Shown here: piece by piece, positions 39,663 to 55,672 of the stretch
How positions within the stretch are numbered: position 1 is the stretch's first letter
Layout of the letters: each line of letters opens with the position of its first letter
Assembly (NCBI GenBank): GCA_048013815.1
Contig: CM106585.1
Span: forward strand, 12,710,001-12,774,000
Origin: Setoptus koraiensis
Taxonomy: Eukaryota > Arthropoda
Reading direction: 5' to 3'
DNA: 64,000 bases
Notes under the pieces: generated by a model
The model's input: only the letters and a program-made list of their open reading frames with translations
The model's database searches: none
What the model was told of the DNA's origin: nothing
Made by a program: the position numbers and the translations under genes

Positions 39663-41869
39663 TGCAGTTTACAATTGATCACTTTTTTGTTCGATTTAAA
39701 ACAGTTTTAGGACAAGTTTTATGATGTTGCTGGTTTCTTTTGGTACCTACAACGAACAATTATCTACAGTTGTTTAAATTTAATCCATATCTTCGTACAT
39801 ATTTTAAATAGAGTCTATTAGTACGGGTAGTTTGACAGGTATGAGCGAATTTGACTTATAACTGGCAATTTTATTATTCTATAAGACTATCAGCTAGCTA
39901 CATTTGACAATAGATCGTGCAGCTATCTGTAACATTATTATTATTATAATATTATTTGTTTCACATAGATTTCTCAATGAACTACATTTAATGCTCCCCA
40001 ACAATAACAAATCAACCAAGACACTTATAGTGTCTCACAATAATAAACAAATAAAGATTTTCTTAAGACACTCATAGCAACAAGTTATATGAAAACAGTG
40101 TTATCAGTAATCAGTATCTAATAAAATATAATCTAAACTGATGAATCTATAGGATGATTGTCTAAGATTGAACTCAACTTTTATTTCTTTGCTAACCGCT
40201 AAATGCTCAGAATAGTTCTAGATCAATGGTGCCCTGGTGAGAGCTGGAAATCTCATTACGAGTGATGTGGAGGAATCATTTTGATTGTTCTGAAGCGCAA
40301 ATTTCTATATGAATGTATGTATTTCCTCAGGATATGCTGACATCAGGATTGTGTATCACCAGCGTAATAAAATGCCTATTCATAGGGGTGAAAGTTGTTT
40401 TGACGCTCTCAATTTACATCGCCATTAAATGGTGTTAAGAGATTAGATTTTGTCCTTTATCCATCAATCAAGAACCTTACGAATGTTTGTGCTATCGAGT
40501 GCTGAGACAATCAAACTTTCGTCTATATAATTAGCTCGTTAGTGGATAAAGTAATAAGGCAGCCTTTTTGTCCATTACATTGTCGTCAACTTAGGGCAAT
40601 TTCAATCCAAAAATATTGCACACTTTATACTATATACTATACTTTATTACTTTATTACTTTATTTTATACTTTATGGCATACTTTTGATAGAGTAGGAAA
40701 TTACAGCCATTGTGATGAGTGTGTTGTGGAGATGAGGATTCTTAATACTTCAATGCTGGTATCTCTTATCTCTGTTAAGATTTACCTAAATAGTGAAATT
40801 AACTCACCAACTATTAATATCAAATCATCGTATGATTGACAAGTTTATCTACATACTTGATAAGTATGAAGAAGTCCTATTTATTGAAATGATTGCTTTA
40901 TCTAATCAACGACTCGTTTTCACTGTGACGTTGTTAATAAATCTCAAAATAATAACTTTGTCAACTGGGTAAACAAAAATAAATCCACGCTATGATAATT
41001 TAGGGCATCTGTAAATAGACGAGTTTCTATAAGTTTGATTTAAAGATAATCAGAATCTGTCTGTGAGAATTGTAACGAATTGTTGGATCGAAACAATTAA
41101 TTCGATTGATAAGAGATGCTTGATGAGATGATCTAGCTCTTTCGAGTGCGTAACAATAGATCTCTTTGAAATGCCCGCGCTAGTTAGTGTCCAGTCGGCC
41201 AGTTGTGGGCTAGATTTACTTCTCTAAAATCTCACGGAGGAACACCGATATCTATTGCATTACGATCGATTTAGAGTAGATTTATACTAACTTATATTGA
41301 TTCTGTATTTTGTTACAAGTGAATGGGCATCACCTAATTGTCGTACCCGTTATAGCGCACGAAACCTCATCTTTTTGGTCTATCAAAAGTACATTGCTAC
41401 TGATGAACGCCCCGGAATGAATTTGAAGAAGTCTAAAAATAAAATCCAAAATACACCAGACGGCTATCCTATTCCTTCATAGTGCATTCAATCATTATAG
41501 TCAAATAGCAACATCACTTGCGGAATTCAGTTTACAACATGATGAATTGATATCAAACATTCATCTATGAATTGATGCTCTACACTATTCTACGCAGTAT
41601 TAATAGATGTAGCTTTGAGTAGGTCTCCTTATCGCCAGTACATCTTAACCGCTTTACATGGGCCACCGACTATGTTGCAATATGTTACTCAACTAATGCT
41701 TAATACAGGTCCGCATGAATAAACCAAGAAACATACCGTTTTGGCTTACATGATTTGCTATATAATTAATATATCACAATGACCAACAAATTGCAACTAT
41801 GGCCTAATATCATGCCAACATAGTAATTGTCCATGTAGATAGAAAATATTCATAATTTTCGTTTCGGTC
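39663..41869. other. Non-coding between PNP and TBC1D2-like gene
   Basis: 2.2 kb, AT-rich, without a supported gene. It includes a low-complexity tract of TTTATTAC/TATAC units at 40628-40675. An open frame at 41297-41482 has no signature. It may hold an intron and 5' exons of the TBC gene. Confidence 0.45.
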
Positions 41870-44481
41870 ATGCAAGCATTTGGTAGAAAGTATTCGTTGA
41901 GTTCAGGTATTTCTCAGTCATCTGGACAATCGAATACTGCACGAGCGTCAACTAACTTATGCAATCGATGCAGGAACTTCGAAGAGGAACTCCTGAACAC
42001 TTCAGACAATCTAAGCGCAATCAACACGGAATTAAAAGCTAGTCGTCAATGTATCAGTTTGTTGCAAAGAGAAATACAATTGTTGCGACAACAAAAATTA
42101 GACTTGGAGAAGCTGGTGATATCTCAATCGTCGGATGTATCTGATACAAGTACAAATGATCTCATCGATAGCGATTGGAATATCGTATTACCAAACTCAA
42201 CGAATACTGGTGATGTGGATTTGGCCACCATTGAGAAAACAACCCAATCTGATAAAGAAGACAAATTATTAAAATTGATCAAGACGCAAGTTTATGAGAA
42301 AGCTCAGGATATATTAAATATTAATCTCAAGCTAAAGAAAGCTGAAGATGACAAAGAACAGCTTAATAATCAATTGCTCTATTTACAAGAGGAAAACACA
42401 AAGCTTAAGAATGACAATACTGTCTATACTGAGATGTTAGAATTGAGGGATCAGACAGTTGTTTCATTGACAGATGAATTATTTGAAACTGAGGCTTTAG
42501 CCAATGGATCAAATAATCGTAGACGCCGATCGGAGTTTATTCCAACTATACCTTCAGCAATAGCAAGTAAAAGTTCCACCTTGCAGTATGGAAGGGGTCA
42601 ATCAAAATTAGTAGGAACAATCAATGCTTATAAAAAACAAAATGAAATATTAAGTAGTAATGTTATTAGACTTACTGACAAGTGTCAGCAGTCGGAAAGA
42701 AGAGAAATCGAACTCAGATCTCAATGCCATGAGTTGGAGGCAAAGTGTTGTCAAATACAAAGCAAGTTGCTGTCGCTCTTAAAAGAAATTGACCAGTCAA
42801 CAAAACAGAGAAAAGAGGAAGTGGACAAGTGCAATGATAATGAATTCAAGAACTCTAATGATATGAACGGCGGTGATGTTGTCTGTAGTGAGTCAGTCAA
42901 ATTTTTGATAAAACGACTTCTTGAAGATAAATCTCTAGATATACCTCTTAGTTGGAAAGAAGGCAATCAAAGCAGTAACAAACAGTCCATCAACAAGAAT
43001 AGTTTGAAAAATGAATGCGACGATCTGGGATTCTATTATTGTAAGGAAGAAAATAATGATCGTCGCATAGCATCGGCTGCGAGATCAGACAATCACTCTA
43101 AAGCTGATTGCCCGTTGGACAGTATAGATGAGAACAATGCAGTTGAGTCCAATGACAACGCTGAAGTTAGAACTTCGGATAGTCCTAAACCGATAGGCAA
43201 AGAGAGGTACGATAACGTAGGATCCATTGTAGGAGGCACTATTTACGAATCCACTCGCAATGGTGCAAAAGTTAAATGGAGGAATAAATGGGATAATTTC
43301 ATTAAGGGTATAGACACTCTAGACTTGACAAAAAGTAGAGAATTTAAGAGTCTACTAAGATCGGGTTGTCCTCATGAATACCGCTGTAAAGTTTGGAAGT
43401 CATTAATTCAAATCAAAGTGGGGGAACTGCGTAATTCCAATTACGGCCCCGATTATTATCAATGTTTGCTCAACCCTCACCCTGCTAAGAAATTGAATCC
43501 ATCGGGGAAACAAATCGAGCTAGACTTACTGAGAACTCTACCAAATAACCGACATTTCGAAAGTTTAGACTCAAATGGAACAATACGCTTAAGAAAGGTG
43601 CTTACAGCATACTCGCTCCACAATCCATCGATTGGTTATTGCCAGGGGATGAACAGGTTGGCTGCCCTAGCTCTGCTTGTTCTACCAGAGGAGGAAGCAT
43701 TTTGGTGTTTGGTTACTATAATTGAATACATTATGCCACCAGGTTATTATTCAAATCTGTGGTTAGCTCAGATAGACTCGAGTGTTGTTGGAGAATATAT
43801 TGGTATAAAAATGCCTCTACTCAACGATCACCTTGTAAGACATGGTATCGAAGTCTCTCTATTTGCTTGGTTCCTTACTATATTTGTCGATGGTATGCCG
43901 TCCGAAATATTTCTCCGCTGTTGGGATTGCTTCCTTTATGAAGGTGATAAAGGTGAGTTTGCTTATCATCATGCTACTTCGATGATCATTTCATTCGAGT
44001 CTCACAACTAATTATAATGTATTACTTTACCTTAACTTCCAACTAAGTTCTATTCAGAGTTGCTCTAGCACTGATAAAGGTGAACGAAAATAGACTGCTT
44101 CAAATGAATAGTTCGGCTAGTGTCAACAGTTTTCTGAGATCTTTTGCCAATCTATCTATAGACGTAGATCATCTTTTTGAAGGTAAGTTCAACAATCCTC
44201 TAGAATTCATATGAACTTAAATTAGAATTTATTGATTGAAAATGTTAAATCGAGAAAATTCTTTCTGATTTGCAGTTGCCTTCGATTGGATGAACCCTTT
44301 ATCTTCCAAATCGCTCAAGTTAAAGAGACAAAGTCATTATGATCTTATAAAAGCTGAGATAGATTTTGTTGGTCATGGCAAACCTGGACCGTCCTCTGGC
44401 AGAGATGGTGAAACTTCTCGACAACAGGACGCGAAGAGAGACGAGTCTCCCTATGATGACTCTAGCATCATCAGTATTTAG
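41870..44481 (+). CDS. TBC1D2-like Rab GTPase-activating protein
   Basis: TBC-domain GAP, probably for Rab7-type GTPases on endosomes by analogy with TBC1D2 (Armus). Exons 41870-43952, 44048-44182 and 44276-44481 join in frame to 807 residues. The join reads EGDK|VLFRVALALIKVNENR. Residues ~30-75, ~120-220 and ~250-320 are coiled coil; a Ser/Asn-rich linker follows. The TBC domain starts near residue 485 (LLRSGCPHEYRCKVW) and has the arginine finger in IELDLLRTLPNN (near 550) and the glutamine finger in GYCQGMNRLAALALL (near 590), so it should be active. The PH domain of TBC1D2 is not seen. The C-tail is polar. AATAAA at 44493. Confidence 0.88.
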
Positions 44482-44669
44482 TTACAGCTATCAATAAACT
44501 AAGCGATTATTGAAAGTTATATATAAAATAAATTAATATATATAGTTATAAAAAAGATGAAGTATCATGAGGTTAATAAATGTATTTTACAGACCCTGTT
44601 ATTTATTAATGCAAGGACCTTAGATAGTATTATTTGACAGTAATCTTGATAAGGTTATGGTAGTGCTAA

Positions 44670-46273
<1,604 letters not shown>

Positions 46274-46826
46274 ATGGAAAAAAAAGAAAAGGCGGAAGAT
46301 TACGGACCAGTTCATGATGAGGTGGAAATAGAGGACTTCGAATACGACGAGGAAACAGAAACATTCACCTATCCGTGCCCATGTGGTGACATGTTCACAG
46401 TTACTAAGGTAAGAAAAGAAACAAAATATCTCGTGCATAACACCTGTCTATATAATTTCAATAATTTACATCGAAAAACTCTTTGGGAAGAACTCTGAGC
46501 TGCTCTTTGGATCAATATGAACAAAAATGAATTGAACTCGAAATTTTCTTACGAATTATCATACTCCCTAACTATGTGTTACATCAATTGATAATTACAA
46601 ATCATGTGTATTCAATGTTTATTTACATAAATTATTCCTTCTCGTTTGCGTATCATGTATGAATGTAATACAGGGAGAACTATTGAGTGGCGAGGCATTA
46701 GCTAGATGTCCATCTTGCTCGCTGACAGTATTGGTCATCTTTAATGCCAAAGATATTGAGAACTTAAGCACGGTCAAGGGTAACTCAAACACAGGTAGTT
46801 CCAAGGTGGCCCTGAAACAAAAGTGA
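46274..46826 (+). CDS. DPH3: Diphthamide biosynthesis protein 3
   Basis: Small zinc/iron protein that donates electrons to the Dph1-Dph2 enzyme in the first step of diphthamide formation on elongation factor 2; also linked to Elongator (Kti11). Exons 46274-46408 and 46674-46826 join in phase 0 to 95 residues. The CSL zinc ligands are intact: CPCGD (Cys35, Cys37) and ARCPSCS (Cys57, Cys60), after [18 protein letters not shown]. The C-tail ([12 protein letters not shown]) is variable. The stop is only 49 bases before the convergent Tip60 stop, so the transcripts overlap. Confidence 0.96.
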
Positions 46827-46875
46827 AGCCTCGATGTAAGCTTTCATCAAAGGACTTGACACAACTAAGATGAAT

Positions 46876-49509
<2,634 letters not shown>

Positions 49510-51105
49510 ATGGACTCAATTCTTAGACATGGTTTGGTAAAGAGCATACTGGGCGATAAGACTGGATTCTTTCGATCTAGATTTCTTTATACCACCTCTT
49601 TAGAATTCTCCTCTGTGCCTAAAAGTAAGAAACATAACTCATAAGACGCTACTAACTAGTTGGAGATTCCAAACTGAACTGGCTCAAACAATCTGTTTGA
49701 CCTCTTCAGAGTTGTCTACTCATTGCGCCGCAATACTGCGAGGCTTATTGTAAACATTTTTATAACCTCTATACAATACAACAGATGCTATCATTCATGA
49801 GAGTAGCTCATAATGCTTCAACTTACAATTCATCTTGCATGACGTGTACACACAGGCTCGGAAAGGCATTCTATTTTGGATGTATATTCGAAAAAAGTAA
49901 GCGATGGAGAAATAAGAGATGATGAATATCAAATGAACATAGTAAAGACCTTACAAAAACTGGACGATGACTTGGAGGCTTATAAACCTCCAAAGAATAA
50001 CATTTGGACAAAATGGATCGGCGGCCAAAACACGAGGCCGTCACGAGGTCTTTATTTATATGGCTCAGTTGGTTGTGGAAAAACATTTTTGATGGATCTA
50101 TTCTACGAAAATTGCTCCATAGCGACAAAATCCAAACAAAGGATACATTTTCATCGATTTATGCTTGATGTACACTCCAGAGTTCATCAGATCAAGCAGA
50201 ACAGAAATCTGGCTAGATCCAGTCATCATGCGCTAAATTTCAACCCCATACCTCGTGTTGCCAGATTGATAGCAGCCGATTCTTGGTTATTATGTCTCGA
50301 TGAATTTCAGGTCACTGACGTCGCGGATGCGATGATATTGAAACAGTTGTTCAAGCACCTATTCGAGGAGGGCGTCATACTAGTGGCCACGTCAAATCGA
50401 GCACCCGATGATTTGTATAAATCTGGTCTACAACGTTCATCGTTTTTACCATTCATCGATTTGTTGAAAGAAAAATGCAATGTCAAGTGCCTTGACTCCA
50501 ATATAGACTACAGGAAAACATCCTCGTCTTTCAAAGGTGTTTATTTCTTAACTACCAAAGAAAGTCACACAAGGGATTTGGATTACTTTTTCAGTTTGAT
50601 TTCATTACCCGAAAAGGATGTTGTGCGTCCAAAAACTATCAATGTCAATAATAGGAACGTTCACCTTAAGAAAACCTGTGGAGGAATAATCGATTGTGAT
50701 TTCTCCGAGCTTTGTGAGCAACCATTGGGAGCTGATGACTATGATTGTATAGGCAAATCATTTCACACTGTCATTATTAGGAACATACCAAAATTCAATT
50801 CAAAACTTAAGTCTGAGGCTAAGCGATTTATAACACTCATCGATATACTTTATGACGCTAAAACTCGAGTGGTATTCTCTGCTGATGCGCCCGTTTCCGA
50901 ATTGTTTGCTCTTCAATCAGATGATTCTCATCATATCTACGACGAAAATAGAACCCTGTTGGATGATCTAGATCTTAAAGGTTCTGACTCAAAATTAAGT
51001 CTGTTCACAGGTGAAGAGGAAATTTTCGCCTTAGACAGAACTGTTTCAAGAATTGTTGAAATGCAAACAAATCAATACTGGGAATCTGGAACAGTATATG
51101 GCTAG
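49510..51105 (+). CDS. AFG1L: AFG1-like mitochondrial AAA ATPase
   Basis: Mitochondrial inner-membrane P-loop ATPase (LACE1/Afg1) involved in protein quality control. Exons 49510-49624 and 49856-51105 join as A|GC to 454 residues. The 38-residue first exon is Arg/Lys/Ser/Leu rich without acids near the start, like a mitochondrial targeting sequence. The conserved core follows: Walker A GSVGCGKT at 108-115, [11 protein letters not shown], Walker [12 protein letters not shown] at 183-193, [13 protein letters not shown] and [13 protein letters not shown]. All ATPase motifs look intact. Length is similar to human (481). Confidence 0.95.
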
Positions 51106-52279
51106 TACAATTTATCCTATGATCTTGAATTTACTTCGAGTTGGGAAAGCTCATGTGCCTACTGTGGGATTAGTTATCTCTTCACTGAATCTTGTGAGAC
51201 TGTTCCATCTTTAACTCACTACTTACTGTTAGATTTCCCTTAGAGCTTCCTCGCTTCTTATTTGTACTGAGAGTCTCACTCCTCCTATTCATCTGTATCC
51301 AATTCACCATTGTGATTCACTGTTCAAAAAACGAGCCTAGCTAGATATCTGTGAAAATATACTATAAATAGAACCCCAATTACCACCCCAAGATATGACT
51401 CGTCTATTTTATCAATGTCATCCTGTTGCACAACCTAACCATGTCAATTTCAACTTGAACAATCGTGTTTTTCCGAATTATTCGATCACAAATAGGAGTG
51501 TCACAACAATTTAATAAACGAGTCGCAACCAGTCGTCGCTTAGTGATACCAGTATAGATGAGAATGCGAATTATATGATTACGACCATACACACTAGCTG
51601 TAGATTGAACCTATCGATGAAGAAAGTCTTCCTAGAGAAAGAGCAATTTCATATTGCCGTTAGTCTTGTTTCCACGAGTTGAACACTGTTCACTCCAGCC
51701 AATTGATTGTTTGTGAATTTATTCTCGGGTGCCACCATTCATCATTTCGAACAATCCTTCGGGTATGTGCATTATTCATATAGATAGCAACCTTCATCAC
51801 CGAATTATGTAACCTGTTGCAGATTATCCTGATTATTGTCCTCATGGAGACCTGTTAACAACAATCACCATATTAACTGGTCCATCGTAGACCCTCTATG
51901 TACCAATAAACTGCAGATAGAGCATCAAGAGAGATAACCTGCCCGCACGATTACTTGAGTACGCATGCTCTGTGCCCATTTTTCGTCTGTTCACTTTTCG
52001 CGCTTCTCACTTTTGAATAATCGGTCTGGAGTCTAGACAAAAAAGGAGCGCATCATATGTTTGCTTTCTAATATTTATCCGATACAAAATGTAAAATCTA
52101 GCTTCGGATCGAGAGACTATATTTACTGATATTTAGTATTGCTCAATAGTCTTATTGGATGTCCTCCCTCTAGTTGCTAGAATAATGCTGATATCGAGTG
52201 ATCGATACGACAGAAACTGTACCCGCAGGATGTTTAGTAGAGTGCGGCCTCCAATTGACCCCATAACTTAAATTGACAC
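51106..52279. other. Non-coding between AFG1L and ADAT1
   Basis: 1.2 kb, AT-rich. A short minus-strand frame at 51404-51592 has no signature. The region should contain the AFG1L 3' UTR and the ADAT1 promoter. Confidence 0.5.
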
Positions 52280-53218
52280 ATGGCTGAAACCATCTCGCTA
52301 GATTGCCTGGAAAAGACCATTCAGGAAAACTACTCGTTATTTAAGCAATTGCGTCAGCCCAAAATCGATTGTGATCGTTACACCGTGTTTGCCAGCGTGA
52401 ACAGATTAAGCGACAGAAAACTTGTCGCTCTATCAACTGGCACTCAAGCCTGTCTCAAAAAATATAGAGACGACATACAGGATTGTCATGCGGAGTCCCT
52501 TCTTAAGAGGGCGTACAAAAGGCACCTCATAGACCAGCTACAGCATGAACTGTTGGAAGATGTTCCACAGAAAACTGAGACAATTTTTGACTTGATTTTA
52601 TTTATTTCACAATTTCCATGTGGCCTCACAAACAAATACAAAGGTGATGAGCCCAGAGACTCAACCGGCAAATTGATCAAACGTAAACCTGGCCGGGGAA
52701 CTGTTCAAGAAGACGGCAGTATTGCCTATGTTTCAAAACCTCCATGCACGGATAAAATCGTCAAATGGCTCAATGAGGGCTTCCAAGGAAGAAGACTTGC
52801 TAGTTTACTGGCCATAAAAGCAAACATAAAGCTCATAGTTTTAGGTGGCTGCGATAGTATATCAGAGAGTGATCATAGAGTAGAATGCGATAAATTGAGA
52901 CAAATCCTGATTTCGAACTGTCCAGGTACTTCTTTCGAAATTGTCAGTTTAAGTTCATTCAGACAAGAGGAATTTATTAGGTCTTCCAATAAAGAACCTC
53001 ATCCGATATCTATAGTATGGTGGATATCCAAAGATGGGTCTGATAAAGGTGGCAGCTTAGAACTGCTTGTAGATGGCAGAAAGTCTGGCGTGACTTTCAA
53101 ATGTCTGCAACAGGGAAAGTATAAATCTCTCAAGGTTGTTGACTTCAGCATTAACCAAGATATAGATAATATCATGCATCTGAAAACAAAGCCTGTCAAA
53201 GATCAATCAGATAGTTAA
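52280..53218 (+). CDS. ADAT1: tRNA-specific adenosine deaminase 1
   Basis: Deaminates adenosine 37 of tRNA-Ala to inosine; related to ADAR. 312 residues, one exon. Zinc and catalytic motifs are intact: His-Ala-Glu at 70-72 (DCHAESLLKRA), Pro-Cys-Gly at 113-115 (FPCGL) and the third Cys at 156 (PPCTDKIVKW). The family motif KRKPGRG is present, and LSTGTQACLKK matches the inositol-hexakisphosphate-site region. It is shorter than human ADAT1 (502 residues), mainly in loops and the C-terminal part. A poly(A)-like AATAAA occurs about 130 bases past the stop, at 53347. Confidence 0.93.
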   Translation: MAETISLDCLEKTIQENYSLFKQLRQPKIDCDRYTVFASVNRLSDRKLVALSTGTQACLKKYRDDIQDCHAESLLKRAYKRHLIDQLQHELLEDVPQKTETIFDLILFISQFPCGLTNKYKGDEPRDSTGKLIKRKPGRGTVQEDGSIAYVSKPPCTDKIVKWLNEGFQGRRLASLLAIKANIKLIVLGGCDSISESDHRVECDKLRQILISNCPGTSFEIVSLSSFRQEEFIRSSNKEPHPISIVWWISKDGSDKGGSLELLVDGRKSGVTFKCLQQGKYKSLKVVDFSINQDIDNIMHLKTKPVKDQSDS

Positions 53219-55043
53219 CTTTTTATCTCATTAGTGTTGGCACACACACACACTTGACCAGTTAGTGTGCCTGTGTAAATCATCGAGCCTTTCAGCATGA
53301 AACTTCATAGAGATCTCTGGATCTTTGTGGAGTACAGTTTGCACAAAATAAAAGGAAACGCCATTTGTTAAGGTCGATAAGGCACAGGTTGTGGTTCAGG
53401 CTCATCAATAATACATTGGTTGAACTGGTGATAATTGGCTAATTGAACATCAGATCGACTCATCGTCTCTTTCCGTTGATTGAACTTATTATTGTAATCT
53501 TGACAACATCGTAAATATATGTAGATATTATTCAGAGAGAAAGAGTCTGTCTGTGATAATTTCCTCCATTTCTTCTTTCATTTTCACTTCCTCAACTTAC
53601 AACCAGCCTAGTATAGATTGTCGGTTCGTTTAATCATGAGAGTTCTAACGCAACAATGATGATGATATTATATATACTTAATTTAGATATATAAGCAGAA
53701 TGCTCACAAGATTATCTAGTTCTTAGAATGGTGTTGAGAAGGAGTTCCTTTGTTGTTCATTCAAAAAGTTATAATGCATGTAACTTCATTATATGCTGTT
53801 ACTATCGCCAGTCAAACATACCTGTTGAATGAGTTGCAACTATCGTAGTTGTAGTAGTAAAGGTTTAGTAGAAGTAGTAGTGGTTGCGATTATCTAGTAT
53901 TCAGTATGAAGGCTTTATGATTGACTTGTGTAACTACAAGTCCCTTCTAGTATCCTCACTGGTGTCCCCGGAGATGCAATAATAATAATAATAGTAATAA
54001 TAGGCACTATTTGTATAGTTGTCTGACTACTTGTCAGAATTGAATTCACCTGTGTGACTTGTCAGTCGAGAATCATAGTGACAAAGCAGGACTAATTTTT
54101 TTCTATAGAAACGTGAGAGCTATTCGATTGAATGAGTCTGCTGTCTTTGATGACCATCACTGATGCCATTCCACGATCCTCTTCTCTGTAACACATAATA
54201 TTGGAATAAATTATCATCAGTTTATTCAAGTAATGGGACCTACATTGTCAGTTGGTTCGGTCAAACCATTCGTCTATTCAATCTTCTGTGAGGCTTGTGG
54301 CCCTGCAGTATTGGCAACAAAAGATTCTTGTTGGGTCATTCTACTTTTTGTGCTGCCTTGTAACCATTGCATCCAATTCATACTCTTTGATATACCCTCA
54401 TCCGTCTGGAATCAGGATTGATTTTTGCTGTTTTTATTGTTGCTGTTGAATCAATCACTTTGACAACTTTGATCATTTGAGTGAGGTATGATTGATTTGC
54501 AACTATCGGGTTATCTCCATGACAAACAGCAATCCCATATACGCCTAGAATGGTTTTGCAAAATTTGCAATTTGCGTAAGTGATATGTAGCACAATCAAT
54601 TGACCTTATTGTTGGCCATGTGGAGCCCCTGACTAAGCAAATTGTTGAAATAAAGTTGTTTTTTCACTGACCTGCAATTAAATTCTTAGCCCATTTGTTT
54701 TGTGTGTATTTCATGAGAGTTTAAACACACAATTGTTCCGGTTTAAATCAGATAAACAAGGTGTCATCATGTCGAAGTATTCATTGGAATTTTGTCGAAT
54801 CATCGAAAGGCTTTGTTAGCGTTAGATTGAGGCACAAATCTATTCACGAAATTAATCACTTATGATAGATACTAAAGAATCCATGCCATACACTCGTATA
54901 TAAAGGCGAGCAGATTGTGTCAGACCATATCAATCATTCGCAAACAAGTAATTGTTAATCGACAATCAACTCAGATCAATTACAAAGACAAACACAGAGT
55001 TCAATTGCAGCCAACAGAGAAGAACAATCAAACAATTGTCGAA
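53219..55043. other. Non-coding between ADAT1 and secreted protein
   Basis: 1.8 kb, AT-rich with low-complexity TAG/TAA triplet tracts near 53850 and 53980. No supported gene. Its right end holds a TATA box at 54897. Confidence 0.5.
54896..54906 (+). promoter_or_regulatory. TATA box of small secreted protein gene
   Basis: gtatataaagg fits the TATA consensus. It lies about 148 bases before the ATG at 55044, so transcription would start near 54925-54930 and give a ~115-base 5' UTR. A strong TATA box fits a gene with high, tissue-specific expression. Confidence 0.6.
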
Positions 55044-55672
55044 ATGTCTCAAACAAAAATGATCCTATTAGTTGCCTTGGTAGCCATCGTGTCCGCATCG
55101 AGCTCATCGGCCCAAATGTTAGACGTGGACAAGTGTCGAAATGTTCTATCAAGCGCAATGAGTAAGCCTCTTGAAACACAATAGCTAATCGCTCATGAAA
55201 CAATTAATTGTTTTTACTAGTCTCTGCCCAATACGCGTGTCATATCTCTCTCTCATTAACTAATCAGTAAATTCTATACTATACACAAACACCTCGTTAT
55301 TTATCCATAGGTAAATTCGTCCAAGATAACCAAAATTTACTTTCCAAGTTTCAACAGCAGGCCGTCGACAATTTAAGCAACTCAATGCAATTAGATCAAT
55401 TTAACGGTATCATCAATCAGATGAGCAACGAGTTGAGTTCAATGTCACAAAACTTGCAGCAGCCCGATGCTACTGCAATGATGGGGTCCTTGAGTAAGCT
55501 CGCCTCTCTACAAGCTCAATTTTATCAGTTGTTTTTGAATCCCGATGTTGCCCTAAACATGTACCAAGCATACATTACCTACCTGTCCAGTTCAGCTAAT
55601 CAGAACCTCCAATTAATGACAAGTGTCCCAAGTGGTTGTATTCCAACACGAAGAGCACTACCAAGCCAATAG
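55044..55672 (+). CDS. Small secreted helical protein, unknown
   Basis: Exons 55044-55161 and 55311-55672 join as A|GT and give 159 residues. Residues 1-23 form a signal peptide (MILLVALVAIVSASSSSAQ). The mature protein is Gln/Ser/Asn-rich and almost wholly helical (QNLLSKFQQQAVDNLSNSMQ). It has only two cysteines, one near the start (DKC) and one near the end (SGC), which could form one disulfide. No membrane segment. The TATA box upstream and the form suggest an abundant secretion, perhaps from gut or gland, but the family is unknown to me. Confidence 0.8.

Noticed and set aside
41297-41482. Possible PH-domain exon of the TBC gene
   Set aside because: The translation shows no PH pattern and the frame begins with a non-ATG codon without clear splice sites.
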